The notes: a model not told the origin generated them from the letters alone. Counted from the stretch's first letter, positions 37,162-50,502 are shown. The stretch is DNA of 64,000 nt from Lachnospiraceae bacterium (GCA_017634975.1 JAGBMJ010000015.1:1-64000); one strand, 5' to 3'. Translations and numbers: made by a program.

Positions 37162-37193
37162 GTAAAAAACCACCTTGCACCGACAAAGTGGTT
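37162..37193 (-). terminator. Riboswitch expression-platform terminator
   Basis: On the minus strand AACCAC pairs with GTGGTT around a 14-base loop and runs into six T, right after the c-di-GMP aptamer. It precedes the prepilin gene by about 30 bases. This shows control at transcription elongation. Whether ligand binding opens or closes the terminator is not decided here. Confidence 0.75.
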
Positions 37194-37280
37194 AAAATCA
37201 TGAAGTGCAGCTGGCTGCCATTTAACAGGCCCTATAGCTTTGCGTCACAGAATTTCTACTGCTTTGCCTTTTGAATTTTG
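37194..37280 (-). promoter_or_regulatory. Cyclic-di-GMP-I (GEMM-I) riboswitch aptamer
   Basis: Read on the minus strand, the element contains GGCAAAGCAG, a GAAA tetraloop hairpin, GACGCAAAGCTA, TAGGGCC, TTAAATGGCAGCCAG and CTGC in the exact order of class I c-di-GMP riboswitches. AAAATTCA and TGATTTT at the ends can form P1. It lies upstream of the prepilin/ATP-grasp operon and is followed directly by a terminator. Confidence 0.9.
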
Positions 37281-37452
37281 TATACAATATATATTTCATA
37301 TCAATATACTAACATATATATCGGAAAATATCCATAAATATTAAGATAATTTATAGAAAATTAATAATATAATTTATATAATTCATAAAATTACCACATC
37401 TTGTGGATGGGTGAACCAGGATGCACAATTTTTCGAAAAAAGAAAAATCTGC

Positions 37453-37481
37453 TTGCAAAACACACGGGGGCGTGTTAAGAT
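37453..37481 (+). promoter_or_regulatory. Sigma-A promoter of rpsF operon
   Basis: TTGCAA (37453-37458) and TAAGAT (37476-37481) with a 17-base spacer that itself contains a CACAC/GTGTG-like short palindrome. Confidence 0.65.
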
Positions 37482-37487
37482 AAAACT

Positions 37488-37570
37488 CCGTGAATATCCT
37501 TGCTCCTCGTAAGGGAGGGGCCATTCGGCAGGTGCATAAAACATCGGGCCAGACCAAAAGGAGGTAAAGA
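37488..37570 (+). promoter_or_regulatory. rpsF leader: Possible ribosomal protein S6 leader
   Basis: The 90-base leader between the promoter and rpsF contains CTCCTCGTAAGGGAGGGG and a CGG...CCG-type element (CATTCGGCAGGTGC, CATCGGGCC). This recalls the S6:S18-binding leader through which the S6-S18 pair represses its own operon in many bacteria. Pairing was not worked out fully. Confidence 0.4.
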
Positions 37571-37575
37571 GTAGC

Positions 37576-37866
37576 ATGAACAAATACGAATTAGCCGTTG
37601 TTGTCAGCGCTAAACTCGAAGAGGAACAGAGAAATGCTACCGTCGACAAATGTAAGGGGTACATCGAGAGATTCGGTGGTACGATTACAGATGTTGAAGA
37701 CGGCGGCAAGAAGAAGCTTGCTTATGAGATCCAGAACAATAAAGAAGCTTACTACTACTTCATCCACTTCGATGCGGACAGCACTACTCCGTTCGAAGTT
37801 GAAAATCATGTTCGACTGATGGAGAATGTAATCCGTTATTTATGCGTTCGACAGGACGAGGCATAA
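37576..37866 (+). CDS. rpsF: 30S ribosomal protein S6
   Basis: The 96-residue protein has NKYELAVVVSAKLEEEQR at the N-terminus, YIERFGGTITDVEDGGKK, and LAYEIQNNKEAYYYFIHF, the S6 pattern. It binds S18 on the small subunit; rpsR lies in the same operon. AAAGGAGG precedes the ATG. The acidic C-terminal tail common in proteobacterial S6 is absent, as usual in Firmicutes. Confidence 0.97.
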   Translation: MNKYELAVVVSAKLEEEQRNATVDKCKGYIERFGGTITDVEDGGKKKLAYEIQNNKEAYYYFIHFDADSTTPFEVENHVRLMENVIRYLCVRQDEA

Positions 37867-37885
37867 AGAAAGAAGGATTGAGTAA

Positions 37886-38341
37886 ATGAATAAAGTTATA
37901 TTGATGGGACGTCTTACAAGAGACCCGGAAGTCAGATATTCACAAGGCGCAAATGGTTCTATGGCGATCGCGAAGTACACCCTGGCAGTTGACCGGCGTA
38001 ACAGCCGATCCAATGTCGGCGGAGATCAGCAGACGGCGGATTTTATCAATTGTACTGCATTTGGTAAAGCCGGAGAGTTTGCGGAGAAGTATTTCCACAA
38101 GGGGATTAAGATCGCGGTATCCGGAAGGATTCAGACCGGCAGCTATACCAATAAGGAAGGTCAGAAGGTCTATACTACGGATGTGATCGTTGATGATCAG
38201 GAATTTGCAGAGAGCAAGAATGCAAACGGCGGACAGGGCGGCGGAGATTATTCCAGACCGTCAGCAGCACCGTCAGGCGCAGACGAAGGGTTTATGAACA
38301 TTCCGGACGGCATTGATGATGAGATCCCGTTCGGTAATTAA
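37886..38341 (+). CDS. ssb: Single-stranded DNA-binding protein
   Basis: The 151-residue protein has an OB fold starting NKVILMGRLTRDPEVRYS, with DFINCTAFGKAGEFAEKYF and VSGRIQTGSYTNKEGQKVY. A Gly-rich linker leads to the acidic tip DDEIPFGN, a short variant of the partner-binding DDDIPF tail. It coats single-stranded DNA in replication and repair. The position between rpsF and rpsR is the ancestral bacterial order. Confidence 0.97.
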   Translation: MNKVILMGRLTRDPEVRYSQGANGSMAIAKYTLAVDRRNSRSNVGGDQQTADFINCTAFGKAGEFAEKYFHKGIKIAVSGRIQTGSYTNKEGQKVYTTDVIVDDQEFAESKNANGGQGGGDYSRPSAAPSGADEGFMNIPDGIDDEIPFGN

Positions 38342-38383
38342 GATTTTTTGTAAGGCTGTGCATGAATAGGAAAGGATAAGATC

Positions 38384-38653
38384 ATGGCATTCAATAAAGA
38401 GTCTGATAGAGGCGAAGCGCCGAAGAGACGTAATACCACAGGTATCCGCAGACGCAAAAAGGTTTGTGTGTTCTGTGGCAAGGATAATGAGATCAGCTAC
38501 AAGGATACCGCGAAGCTGAAGAAGTATGTATCCGAGCGCGGCAAGATCCTGCCGAGAAGAGTGACCGGCTGCTGTGCAAAGCATCAGCGTGCTCTTACAT
38601 TGGCGATCAAGCGCGCACGTCACGTAGCACTGATGCCGTATGTAGCAGAATAA
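38384..38653 (+). CDS. rpsR: 30S ribosomal protein S18
   Basis: The 89-residue basic protein has [20 protein letters not shown] and [20 protein letters not shown] followed by [22 protein letters not shown]. The cysteines (C-x2-C plus CC) are the zinc-binding variant. It forms a heterodimer with S6 on the 30S platform. A strong terminator follows. Confidence 0.97.
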   Translation: MAFNKESDRGEAPKRRNTTGIRRRKKVCVFCGKDNEISYKDTAKLKKYVSERGKILPRRVTGCCAKHQRALTLAIKRARHVALMPYVAE

Positions 38654-38674
38654 ATCTGAGTAAGGCACTGATTG

Positions 38675-38702
38675 ACCGCACCCTCACGGGTGCGGTTTTT
38701 TA
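38675..38702 (+). terminator. Terminator of the rpsF-ssb-rpsR operon
   Basis: ACCGCACCC (38675-38683) pairs with GGGTGCGGT (38688-38696) around TCAC and continues as a T tract. Confidence 0.9.
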
Positions 38703-38753
38703 CATTTTACTCCGGATATTTTGCGACCGTTATTCTGGTGATGGGGGATTTTA

Positions 38754-38898
38754 GTTACCATTCACAGTCGAATCGCGCACTTGCTGCGCGATTACGACTC
38801 AAAAAACTTTGCGTGAGATGGGTTTTGCCCATCGCCGCAGGCGATTTTTATTGGCAAAACCCGTTACTATCACAGCGCGAAGGGCTGTGAATAGTAAC
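38754..38898. repeat. 145-bp multi-hairpin element with terminal inverted repeats (MITE-like)
   Basis: Fourteen-base ends GTTACCATTCACAG and CTGTGAATAGTAAC are inverted repeats with one mismatch. Internal hairpins are GATGGG/CCCATC, TCGCC/GGCGA and a right-end hairpin (CCGTTACTAT against ATAGTAACGG). No coding capacity is visible. It separates the ribosomal-protein operon from the ATP synthase promoter. Confidence 0.7.
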
Positions 38899-38916
38899 GG
38901 ATTTTAATATCTGCTA

Positions 38917-38945
38917 TAGACAATTTCGCAATTAAACGATATAAT
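38917..38945 (+). promoter_or_regulatory. Promoter of the ATP synthase operon
   Basis: TAGACA (38917-38922) and a perfect TATAAT (38940-38945) are spaced by 17 bases, about 50 bases upstream of the TTG start of the first gene. Confidence 0.7.
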
Positions 38946-38994
38946 ATCATATTGTGGGTTCTGTATACCCAAAACGAGGTGGAGAGGACAGCAC

Positions 38995-39321
38995 TTGTAC
39001 GTCTCAGAAGAGAGAAAAGCCAAAAAGCAGGAGGAAAAGCGACAGACGGTCCGACTGCTGAGCATGATCTCCCAGTTTGGGATCAATATGCTAGTGCCGA
39101 TTTTCCTGTGTTTTTTTGCCGGACGGTGGGCTGATCGGCACTTCGGAACAGCATACTGGACGATCGTGTTGTTCTTTATTGGTGCGATCGCCGGATTCCG
39201 CAATGTATATATATTTGCAAAACGGTATTTTGCCAATCCGCATAAGGATGCGGACAAAGATGAGATAAAGGGAGGCGACGGGCCGGATAGCGATCCGAAG
39301 CCGCCTGAAGATATCGGATGA
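38995..39321 (+). CDS. atpZ: AtpZ-like F-ATPase-associated membrane protein
   Basis: The 108-residue protein has a basic N-terminus, SMISQFGINMLVPIFLCFFAG as first membrane segment, the AtpZ-type W-x2-R-x2-G (WADRHFGT), and a second segment YWTIVLFFIGAIAGFRNVY. AtpZ/AtpI pairs help assemble the F0 ring and import Mg2+ or Ca2+ in Firmicutes. The start is TTG with GGAGAGG upstream. It overlaps atpI by four bases (ATGA). The acidic tail DGPDSDPKPPED is disordered. Confidence 0.75.
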   Translation: MYVSEERKAKKQEEKRQTVRLLSMISQFGINMLVPIFLCFFAGRWADRHFGTAYWTIVLFFIGAIAGFRNVYIFAKRYFANPHKDADKDEIKGGDGPDSDPKPPEDIG

Positions 39322-39812
39322 AAGAAAAGTGGATCGAACATTATACACTGATCGAGTTGTGGATTGGAGTTCTGATCTTCGGCATGCTGATCGAAGCTGT
39401 ACTGCTGACGGCGTTTGATGAAAAAATGTACCACAGCGCGGGATTGCTGATCGGTCTGGCCGGCGCGATCCTGATGGCGGCACATATGGAGTACACGATC
39501 GGCCGGGCACTTTCTGCCGGGGAAGCCGGCGCGGAAAAAACCATGCGTCTGGGATACCTGTTGCGGTATTTTACGGCGGCTCTGCTTATGATCGTTGCCG
39601 CGGTGAGCGGATGGGCAAACCCGATCACGATCTTTGCGGGATTGATGACGCTGAAGCTGTCTGCGTACATCGAACCGTATACCCATAAGATCTCGGAGAA
39701 GGTCTGTGGAAAGGAAGTGTTTTTCCGGGAGATGGTCTCCGCGGAAGAGCAGGATCGCCTGTACGGGAAACGGAAGGAAACGGAGGATCCGGCAGACGGA
39801 TCACAAACATAA
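39318..39812 (+). CDS. atpI: ATP synthase subunit I (AtpI)
   Basis: The 164-residue protein has four hydrophobic segments (for example LIELWIGVLIFGMLIEAVLL and AGLLIGLAGAILMAAHM) and a charged C-terminal tail. Position between atpZ and atpB and the four-helix pattern identify it as AtpI, a c-ring assembly factor. Sequence conservation in this family is low. Confidence 0.7.
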   Translation: MKEKWIEHYTLIELWIGVLIFGMLIEAVLLTAFDEKMYHSAGLLIGLAGAILMAAHMEYTIGRALSAGEAGAEKTMRLGYLLRYFTAALLMIVAAVSGWANPITIFAGLMTLKLSAYIEPYTHKISEKVCGKEVFFREMVSAEEQDRLYGKRKETEDPADGSQT

Positions 39813-39838
39813 AAACTTTTTAGGAAGGTTCTGATAAT

Positions 39839-40564
39839 ATGGGGACTGGTATGTTATTATCGGCAGATGATCTGGGGTTTATGATCGAGGGCGTCTTCTC
39901 GTTTGAACTGGGAGGACAGACTCTTTGGATCACGACATCGCATATCTGTACACTGATCGTTCTGCTTACATTGATCATTTTTTCCTTTTTTGCGAAACAT
40001 GCTGTTACGAAAGGCACGGAAGTGCCCGGTGTCTTCCAGAACATCGTGGAACTCATCGTGGAACTTCTGGATAAACTGGTCAGCTCCACGATGGGATGGA
40101 GCGCATACAAGTTCCGCAATTATATCGGGACCATCTTTATCTTTATTCTGTTCAGTAATATTTCCGGCCTGTTCGGGCTGCGTCCGCCGACGGCAGATTA
40201 CGGTGTGACATTCCCGCTTGGTGTGCTCACGTTTACGTTGATCACCGTATGCAAATTTAAATATCAGAAGCCGATCGGCGTGCTGAAGGGGTTGTGCGAT
40301 CCCTGGCCGTTCTGGCTGCCGATCAACCTGATCGGTGATTTCGCGGTACCCATTTCACTGTCCCTGCGTCTTTTCGCAAATGTACTGTCCGGTACCGTTA
40401 TGATGGCACTGGTTTACGGACTGCTGAAGGTGATCGCTTATGCATGGCCGGCAGTATTGCATGTCTACTTTGATATGTTCTCCGGTGCGATCCAGACGTA
40501 TGTATTCTGTATGCTGACCATGACGTATATCTCCGATGCTGTCGGGGAAGAAGTCAAGGCATAA
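39839..40564 (+). CDS. atpB: ATP synthase F0 subunit a
   Basis: The 241-residue membrane protein has five or six helices. The conserved helix with the essential Arg is present (SLSLRLFANVLSGTVMMAL). It forms the ion half-channels against the c-ring. The NLIGDFAVPIS motif also fits subunit a. The preceding gap from atpI is 26 bases. Confidence 0.95.
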   Translation: MGTGMLLSADDLGFMIEGVFSFELGGQTLWITTSHICTLIVLLTLIIFSFFAKHAVTKGTEVPGVFQNIVELIVELLDKLVSSTMGWSAYKFRNYIGTIFIFILFSNISGLFGLRPPTADYGVTFPLGVLTFTLITVCKFKYQKPIGVLKGLCDPWPFWLPINLIGDFAVPISLSLRLFANVLSGTVMMALVYGLLKVIAYAWPAVLHVYFDMFSGAIQTYVFCMLTMTYISDAVGEEVKA

Positions 40565-40600
40565 ATAAATTATCCAAAGAAAACAAACCCATCAAAATAA

Positions 40601-40876
<276 letters not shown>

Positions 40877-40898
40877 GGAGTCAAAGGAGAATTCAAGT

Positions 40899-41437
40899 AT
40901 GGAACTGTACATGTTGCTTAACGCACAAGAAGGATATACGCGTCTGTTCGACCTGGATCTTCAGCTTTTGTTTGATTCCGGTCTGACACTTCTTGCGGTA
41001 TTCGTACTTTTCCTGATACTTTCCTACAACCTGTTCAATCCGGCCAGGAAATTGCTGGAGGATCGGCGCAATCGTATCCAGAACGATATCGCCGTGGCGC
41101 AGAACGATAAGGATGCAGCGCTGAAACTGAAGGAAGAGTATGAGGCAAAGCTTCGTGATGTCGATGTGGAAGTGGAACAGATCATGAGCGATGCGCGTAA
41201 ACGTGCTCTTGCCAACGAGAACAAGATCATCTCCGAGGCAAAGAAAGAGGCGGAAGCCATCATCGCGCGTGCCCAGAAAGAGGCGCAGCTGGAGAAGCAG
41301 CGTGTGGGTGAAGAGGTGAAGCAGGAAATGATCAACATTGCATCACTGATGGCACAGAAGGTGGTAGCAGGACGGATCGATACGACAGTACAGAAAAGTC
41401 TTGTTGAGGAAACACTGAAAGAAATAGGTAACGATAC

Positions 41438-41450
<13 letters not shown>
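40899..41450 (+). CDS. atpF: ATP synthase F0 subunit b
   Basis: The 183-residue protein has an N-terminal membrane helix (TLLAVFVLFLILSYNLF) followed by a long charged coiled coil (LLEDRRNRIQNDIAVAQ to the end). It forms the peripheral stalk linking F0 with the delta subunit. Its last 13 bases overlap the start of atpH, indicating coupled translation. Confidence 0.93.
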
Positions 41451-43524
<2,074 letters not shown>

Positions 43525-43548
43525 TCATTCCTATGAGGTAATGCAGTT

Positions 43549-45848
<2,300 letters not shown>

Positions 45849-45900
45849 TGTAACGAAAAACAGTTACAGTTAAATCTGGAATTAATTAAGGTGAAGTCGA

Positions 45901-46302
45901 ATGGCAGACACAACATTTCACTTAAAAGTCATCACTCCGGAGCGGATTTTTTTTGAGGCACCGGTAGAGATGGTCGAATTTAATACAACGGAAGGTGAGC
46001 TGGGTATCTATGCGAACCATGTTCCGCTGACCGTGATCATCAGTCCGGGAGTGCTTACGATCACCACATCGGAGGGTGAGAAAAAGGCGGCATTGCATGC
46101 GGGCTTTGCAGAGATCCTGCAGGATAAGGTAACGATCCTGGCGGAGCTGATCGAGTGGCCCGGAGAGATCGATGAAAACCGCGCAACCGCGGCAGAGCAG
46201 AGAGCCCGGGAGCGTATCGCAGCCAGAGATGACGGCGTGGATCTGGATCGCGCCGAGGTGGCGCTCAAACGAGCGATCGCCCGGATTCAGGCATTAAAGT
46301 AA
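45901..46302 (+). CDS. atpC: ATP synthase F1 subunit epsilon
   Basis: The 133-residue protein has the beta-sandwich N-terminal domain (FHLKVITPERIFFEAPVEMV; GELGIYANHVPLTVIISPG) and a C-terminal helical hairpin (AALKRAIARIQALK). It connects gamma to the c-ring and can inhibit ATP hydrolysis. It ends the operon, with a terminator 30 bases on. Confidence 0.95.
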   Translation: MADTTFHLKVITPERIFFEAPVEMVEFNTTEGELGIYANHVPLTVIISPGVLTITTSEGEKKAALHAGFAEILQDKVTILAELIEWPGEIDENRATAAEQRARERIAARDDGVDLDRAEVALKRAIARIQALK

Positions 46303-46331
46303 GAACGAAAGCGCCTTCAAGCTGTAAAATA

Positions 46332-46364
46332 TTCCCCCTTTGGGAAACCGAAGGGGGAAATCTT
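46332..46364 (+). terminator. Terminator of the ATP synthase operon
   Basis: TTCCCCCTT (46332-46340) pairs with AAGGGGGAA (46351-46359), with a ten-base loop and a short T-containing tail. Confidence 0.75.
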
Positions 46365-46416
46365 TCATTACAGGCGGTTGTAAATGGAGGAACCTGCAAG
46401 GTTCTGAATTTTTTTT

Positions 46417-49029
46417 ATGAGAAGCAAAGGGTACCACATCAGCAAGGGAATATTACGGATCATTTATTGTGGGGGGGTATTTATCCTCTCTCTTTTCGTG
46501 TTAAGCTCTTTTATGAACCGGGGCAACACGGATATGACGACAGAGATGCCGGATGCGACCTTTCCATTGGTGCGCTTTCTGTGTGACGGTATGAGTTTCA
46601 ACAGGATGCACGGATATGCGCAGGAAATGGATGTATCCAAAGTACGGGAACATATCACGCCGCTTCCGGAAAACCGGAAACTGGAATTTGTGGTGGATAC
46701 GTACGGTACGGAGATGGAGCGTATCTCGTTTAAGCTGCGTTCTCTCCGGGACGGGCGGCTGATCGAAGAGACGCAGATCTTTGATTATGCGCGAGATGAA
46801 GAGATCATCCGCGGCAGCCTTTCGCTGAAGGATCTTATGCGGAAGGATGCGGAATACTCGCTTTGCCTGATCCTGGAGACGAAAGCGGGAGCAAAACTAT
46901 ACTATTATACGCAGTTGTTATGCAGCTATGATTGTGCTTTAGCGAATAAGCTGGAATTTGCCTATCACTTCAGCGAGCTTACCTTTGACCGCGGGCGGGG
47001 GGCTACGGAGCTGCCGACCTATCTGGAAAGCAATGCGCAGGGTGATAATTCGACCTTTCATAAAGTGGATATCCATTCCGGTTCGGGACAGGTGTTTTGG
47101 GGAAATCTGCCGGTGGAGCGGCTGACGGAACCGATGGCGTCCGTAAAGGACATAGATAGGGAAACCGCGCAGATCTGTCTGGATTACATCGTACAGATCC
47201 CGGAAGAGACGAGAGTGCGCAGTTACTTTGTGGAAGAATATTTCCGGCTGCGTCTGGGTACGGAGCGGATGTTTCTGCTGGATTACGAGCGTACGATGGA
47301 CCAGATCTTTACGCTCGGGGAACAGGAGAAAAAAGAAGGCGTGCCGGATATGGCATCCATTATCGCCGGAAACAAGATCGTTCTGGGTATCACGGATACC
47401 GATGTGCAGAAAATGGAAAGCGTGGACGGCAATACGCTGGCCTTTGTAAATTGCGGCCGGCTGTTTGCCTATGATGTTGCCGATAACCGGTTTGCCGAGG
47501 TGTTCAGTTTTTATGGAGATGACCTGACCGACCGCCGGGAGACGGCCCGGATGCATGACATACGGATCTGTCAGGTACAGGAGACCGGAAATATCATATT
47601 CCTGGTGTATGGTTATATGAACTGCGGCGGCCGCGAAGGCCGGATGGGGGTATCGGTCTACGAGTATGACAGTACAGTTAATTCTGTAGAGGAGAAAGTA
47701 TTTGTACCGTATGACGGCTCCTATGAATTGTTAAAATATGATGTGGACCGGCTGGCCTTTGTGGGCGAGCAGGGTATGCATGTCCTGTTTGGAAACAGTA
47801 TCTACGAAGTGTCCCTGGAAGGGGCGGGATGCTATGAACTGGCGCAGGATCTGCCCATCGGAGGAGTGGTCTCCTCGGACGACGGGATGATGGCGGCGTG
47901 GAGCTGCAGTACGGATCTGTACGATGCGAAAGAGCTGATGCTCAAAAACCTGATGACGGATGTGGAGAGTACGGTCCGGGCGGGGGAAGGAGAACGGGTG
48001 ATCCCGATTACTTTTTTCGGGAACGATCTTGTATACGGGGTCGCAAGAGCCACAGATATCCGGGAGGATATCAGCGGACATACGTTGTTTGCGATGCACA
48101 GCGTATGCATCCGTGATGAGGAAGGGGCGATACTGAAAGAGTATTCCCAGGACGGAGTATTTATCACCGGAGTGGATGTGAGCGACGGCATGATCACGCT
48201 GCATCGTGCGACGTTGGGTGAAAACGGCGAATTGCAGGCATATGCGGACGATCAGATCTTAAACAACAGCAGGAACGGGAGTACGAAGAATACGATCGAG
48301 ACTGCTGTCACAGAGCGTTTTGAAACGATCGTTCAGCTTGCGGTGCGGACCGAGATCAAGACCTCATCCATGCAGATATTGGATCCCCGCTTCGTGATCT
48401 TTGAAGGGGAGCGTATCGCGGAACCGGAAAAATCGGAAGGGTGTTCATATTATTATCTGTATCAGAGAGGACATCTGCAGGGGATCTATGACAATGCATA
48501 TGAGCCCGTGACCGAGGTCGCTCTCGGCAGCGGCGTGGTACGCGACGCAAAGGGAAGCGTAATATATCGGAGAGTGACAATGCCGGCCAAAAACCAGATT
48601 ATGGCGATCAGCGGATCCGTAACACCGGTATCCCCGGGAGACATTCCTTTGGCGGTGCAGGCGGCAAGTGTAGATACCATGCTGGCTTATCTGGGAGTGC
48701 ATACGCAGACGCTGGTGCAGATGGAGGATGGCGCCTCTGCACGACAGATCCTTCAGGATTCGCTGCAGACGGCCGAGATCCTGGATCTGTCCGGAGTATC
48801 TCCGGATGCGGTGCTGTACTATACCGCGCAGGATATCCCGGTATTGATGCAGTATAAGGACGGCAGCGGTATGCTGCTGATCGGATATAACGAACTGAAC
48901 ATCGTGGTGCTGAATCCGCCCGGGCGCGAGAATGGGGATCAGGTGTATAAGATCGGGCGCGGAGATGCGGCGAAAATGCTGGAAGAAAACGGAAATCGTT
49001 TCCTCGTATGCTTGCGGCTGGAAGACTGA
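46417..49029 (+). CDS. Membrane-anchored protein of unknown function
   Basis: The 870-residue protein has a short basic N-terminus, one membrane helix at about 14-33 (LRIIYCGGVFILSLFVLSSF) and a long external part. The middle (about 330-620) looks like a beta-propeller-like run of short strands (IVLGITDTDVQKMESV, LAFVNCGRLFAYD, KYDVDRLAFVGE). The last 140 residues (DIPVLMQYKDGSGMLLIGYN, IVVLNPPG) resemble a C39-like peptidase fold, but without a clear catalytic Cys-His pair. No known family was recognised. The next two genes are cell-wall enzymes, suggesting an envelope role. Confidence 0.6.
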   Translation: MRSKGYHISKGILRIIYCGGVFILSLFVLSSFMNRGNTDMTTEMPDATFPLVRFLCDGMSFNRMHGYAQEMDVSKVREHITPLPENRKLEFVVDTYGTEMERISFKLRSLRDGRLIEETQIFDYARDEEIIRGSLSLKDLMRKDAEYSLCLILETKAGAKLYYYTQLLCSYDCALANKLEFAYHFSELTFDRGRGATELPTYLESNAQGDNSTFHKVDIHSGSGQVFWGNLPVERLTEPMASVKDIDRETAQICLDYIVQIPEETRVRSYFVEEYFRLRLGTERMFLLDYERTMDQIFTLGEQEKKEGVPDMASIIAGNKIVLGITDTDVQKMESVDGNTLAFVNCGRLFAYDVADNRFAEVFSFYGDDLTDRRETARMHDIRICQVQETGNIIFLVYGYMNCGGREGRMGVSVYEYDSTVNSVEEKVFVPYDGSYELLKYDVDRLAFVGEQGMHVLFGNSIYEVSLEGAGCYELAQDLPIGGVVSSDDGMMAAWSCSTDLYDAKELMLKNLMTDVESTVRAGEGERVIPITFFGNDLVYGVARATDIREDISGHTLFAMHSVCIRDEEGAILKEYSQDGVFITGVDVSDGMITLHRATLGENGELQAYADDQILNNSRNGSTKNTIETAVTERFETIVQLAVRTEIKTSSMQILDPRFVIFEGERIAEPEKSEGCSYYYLYQRGHLQGIYDNAYEPVTEVALGSGVVRDAKGSVIYRRVTMPAKNQIMAISGSVTPVSPGDIPLAVQAASVDTMLAYLGVHTQTLVQMEDGASARQILQDSLQTAEILDLSGVSPDAVLYYTAQDIPVLMQYKDGSGMLLIGYNELNIVVLNPPGRENGDQVYKIGRGDAAKMLEENGNRFLVCLRLED

Positions 49030-49041
49030 TATGTTATTATT

Positions 49042-50502
49042 ATGTTAACTATGGCAAAAAAAGATAAGATCCGAAAACTGATAATCGCAGGGTGTACCTC
49101 TCTGGTATTGCTGAACGGTACGATGACCGTATATGCCGATCCGGACATCGATGATGTGAAAGACGAGCGGGATGAAACGCAGGCAGAGCTGGATGAAGTA
49201 AATGCTACCCTGGAAGAGCTGGCTGCGGAGCAGGAAGACGTGGAGGCACAGATTTCCGAGGTGAGCGAGGCTCTGACACAGGTAATGGCCGAGATCGAAG
49301 TACTGGAAGGCCAGATCGACGATAAAGAGATCGAGATCGCGGCATCTCAGATCCTGCTCGAGGAAGCGGAGCAGAGGGCGCTTGATCAGTATGAGGCGAT
49401 GAAGATCCGTATCCGTTATATGTATGAGGAAGGCGAGAGCAATTATGCCGCAATGCTCATGCAGGCGGAAAGTTATGCGGATATGCTGACGAAGGCGGAT
49501 TATATCGAAAAGCTGTATGAGTATGACCGGGATATGCTGGCACAGTATCAGGAAACGGTACAGGAAGTGGCGGACCGGAAAGCGGTGCTGGAAGAAGAAC
49601 GGGAGGAGCTGCTGGGGCTGGAGAAGGATCACGAAGAAGAGCAGCAGTATATGGAAGGCGTGATCGCCGAACTGAAAGAAGTATCGGATGATTTTGCCGC
49701 AGAGATCCGTACGGCACAGGCACAGGCTGCGGAATATGCCAAACAGATCCGGGCGCAGAATGCCGAGATCAAACGGCTGGAGGAAGAAGCTCGCAGAAAG
49801 GCAGAAGAAGAAGCTCGCAGAAAGGCAGAAGAGGAAGCCCGCAGAAAGGCAGAGGAAGAAGCAAAGAGGCTCGCGGAAGAACTGGCCAGAAAACAGGCAG
49901 AAGAAGAAGCAAGAAGGCTTGCGGAGGAGCAGGCCAGAATACAGGCAGAAGAACAGGCAAGGAAGCAGGCAGAAGAGGACAGAAAACAGATCGAGGAAGA
50001 AGCCAGACGACAGGTAGAGGAGGATGAAAAAAAGGCATCCGAAGCTGCCAGAGAATCGGCGGAAAGCTCCGTGGCGGAGAGCCGGGAGACTGGAACGATC
50101 ACGACGACCGGATCTGCAACGTATGATATTTCTTCTATTTATGCGGCAAACGGAGGGGATACCGGAAAATCCATCGCGGCATTTGCCTGCAAGTTTATCG
50201 GAAACCCTTATGTGGCAGGAGGAACCAGTCTGACAAACGGTGCGGATTGTTCGGGATTTGTATTTTCGGTATATAAGGAATTCGGTTATAAGGTGCCTCG
50301 TACTTCTTATGCCCTGCGCAGTGCGGGAAAGGAAGTATCCGGGATCGATTCGGCCCAGCCGGGGGATGTAATCTGCTACCCGGGACACGTGGGGATCTAT
50401 ATCGGGAACGGTATGATCGTGCACGCCAGTACGGAGCGCAGCGGTATCAAGGTTTCCAGAGCAAATTACCGGGAATACGTTGCAATCCGGAGAATAATAT
50501 AG
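49042..50502 (+). CDS. Secreted coiled-coil NlpC/P60 peptidoglycan hydrolase
   Basis: A signal peptide (about residues 4-31, ending TVYADPD) is followed by a long coiled coil with Glu/Arg/Lys/Ala heptads, including a tandem ARRKAEEE repeat. A flexible Ser/Thr linker precedes a C-terminal NlpC/P60 domain with catalytic Cys in NGADCSGFVFS (about residue 403) and His in PGDVICYPGHVGIYIG. The plan matches PcsB/CwlO-type endopeptidases, whose coiled coil is controlled by FtsEX-like complexes. An alternative start is at 49051; no clear ribosome-binding site precedes either. Confidence 0.88.
   Translation: MLTMAKKDKIRKLIIAGCTSLVLLNGTMTVYADPDIDDVKDERDETQAELDEVNATLEELAAEQEDVEAQISEVSEALTQVMAEIEVLEGQIDDKEIEIAASQILLEEAEQRALDQYEAMKIRIRYMYEEGESNYAAMLMQAESYADMLTKADYIEKLYEYDRDMLAQYQETVQEVADRKAVLEEEREELLGLEKDHEEEQQYMEGVIAELKEVSDDFAAEIRTAQAQAAEYAKQIRAQNAEIKRLEEEARRKAEEEARRKAEEEARRKAEEEAKRLAEELARKQAEEEARRLAEEQARIQAEEQARKQAEEDRKQIEEEARRQVEEDEKKASEAARESAESSVAESRETGTITTTGSATYDISSIYAANGGDTGKSIAAFACKFIGNPYVAGGTSLTNGADCSGFVFSVYKEFGYKVPRTSYALRSAGKEVSGIDSAQPGDVICYPGHVGIYIGNGMIVHASTERSGIKVSRANYREYVAIRRII

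Noticed and set aside
49045-50424. 459-codon minus-strand frame across the NlpC/P60 gene
   Set aside because: It is a shadow of the Glu/Ala/Arg-rich coiled coil. The plus strand has a signal peptide and an intact NlpC/P60 active site.
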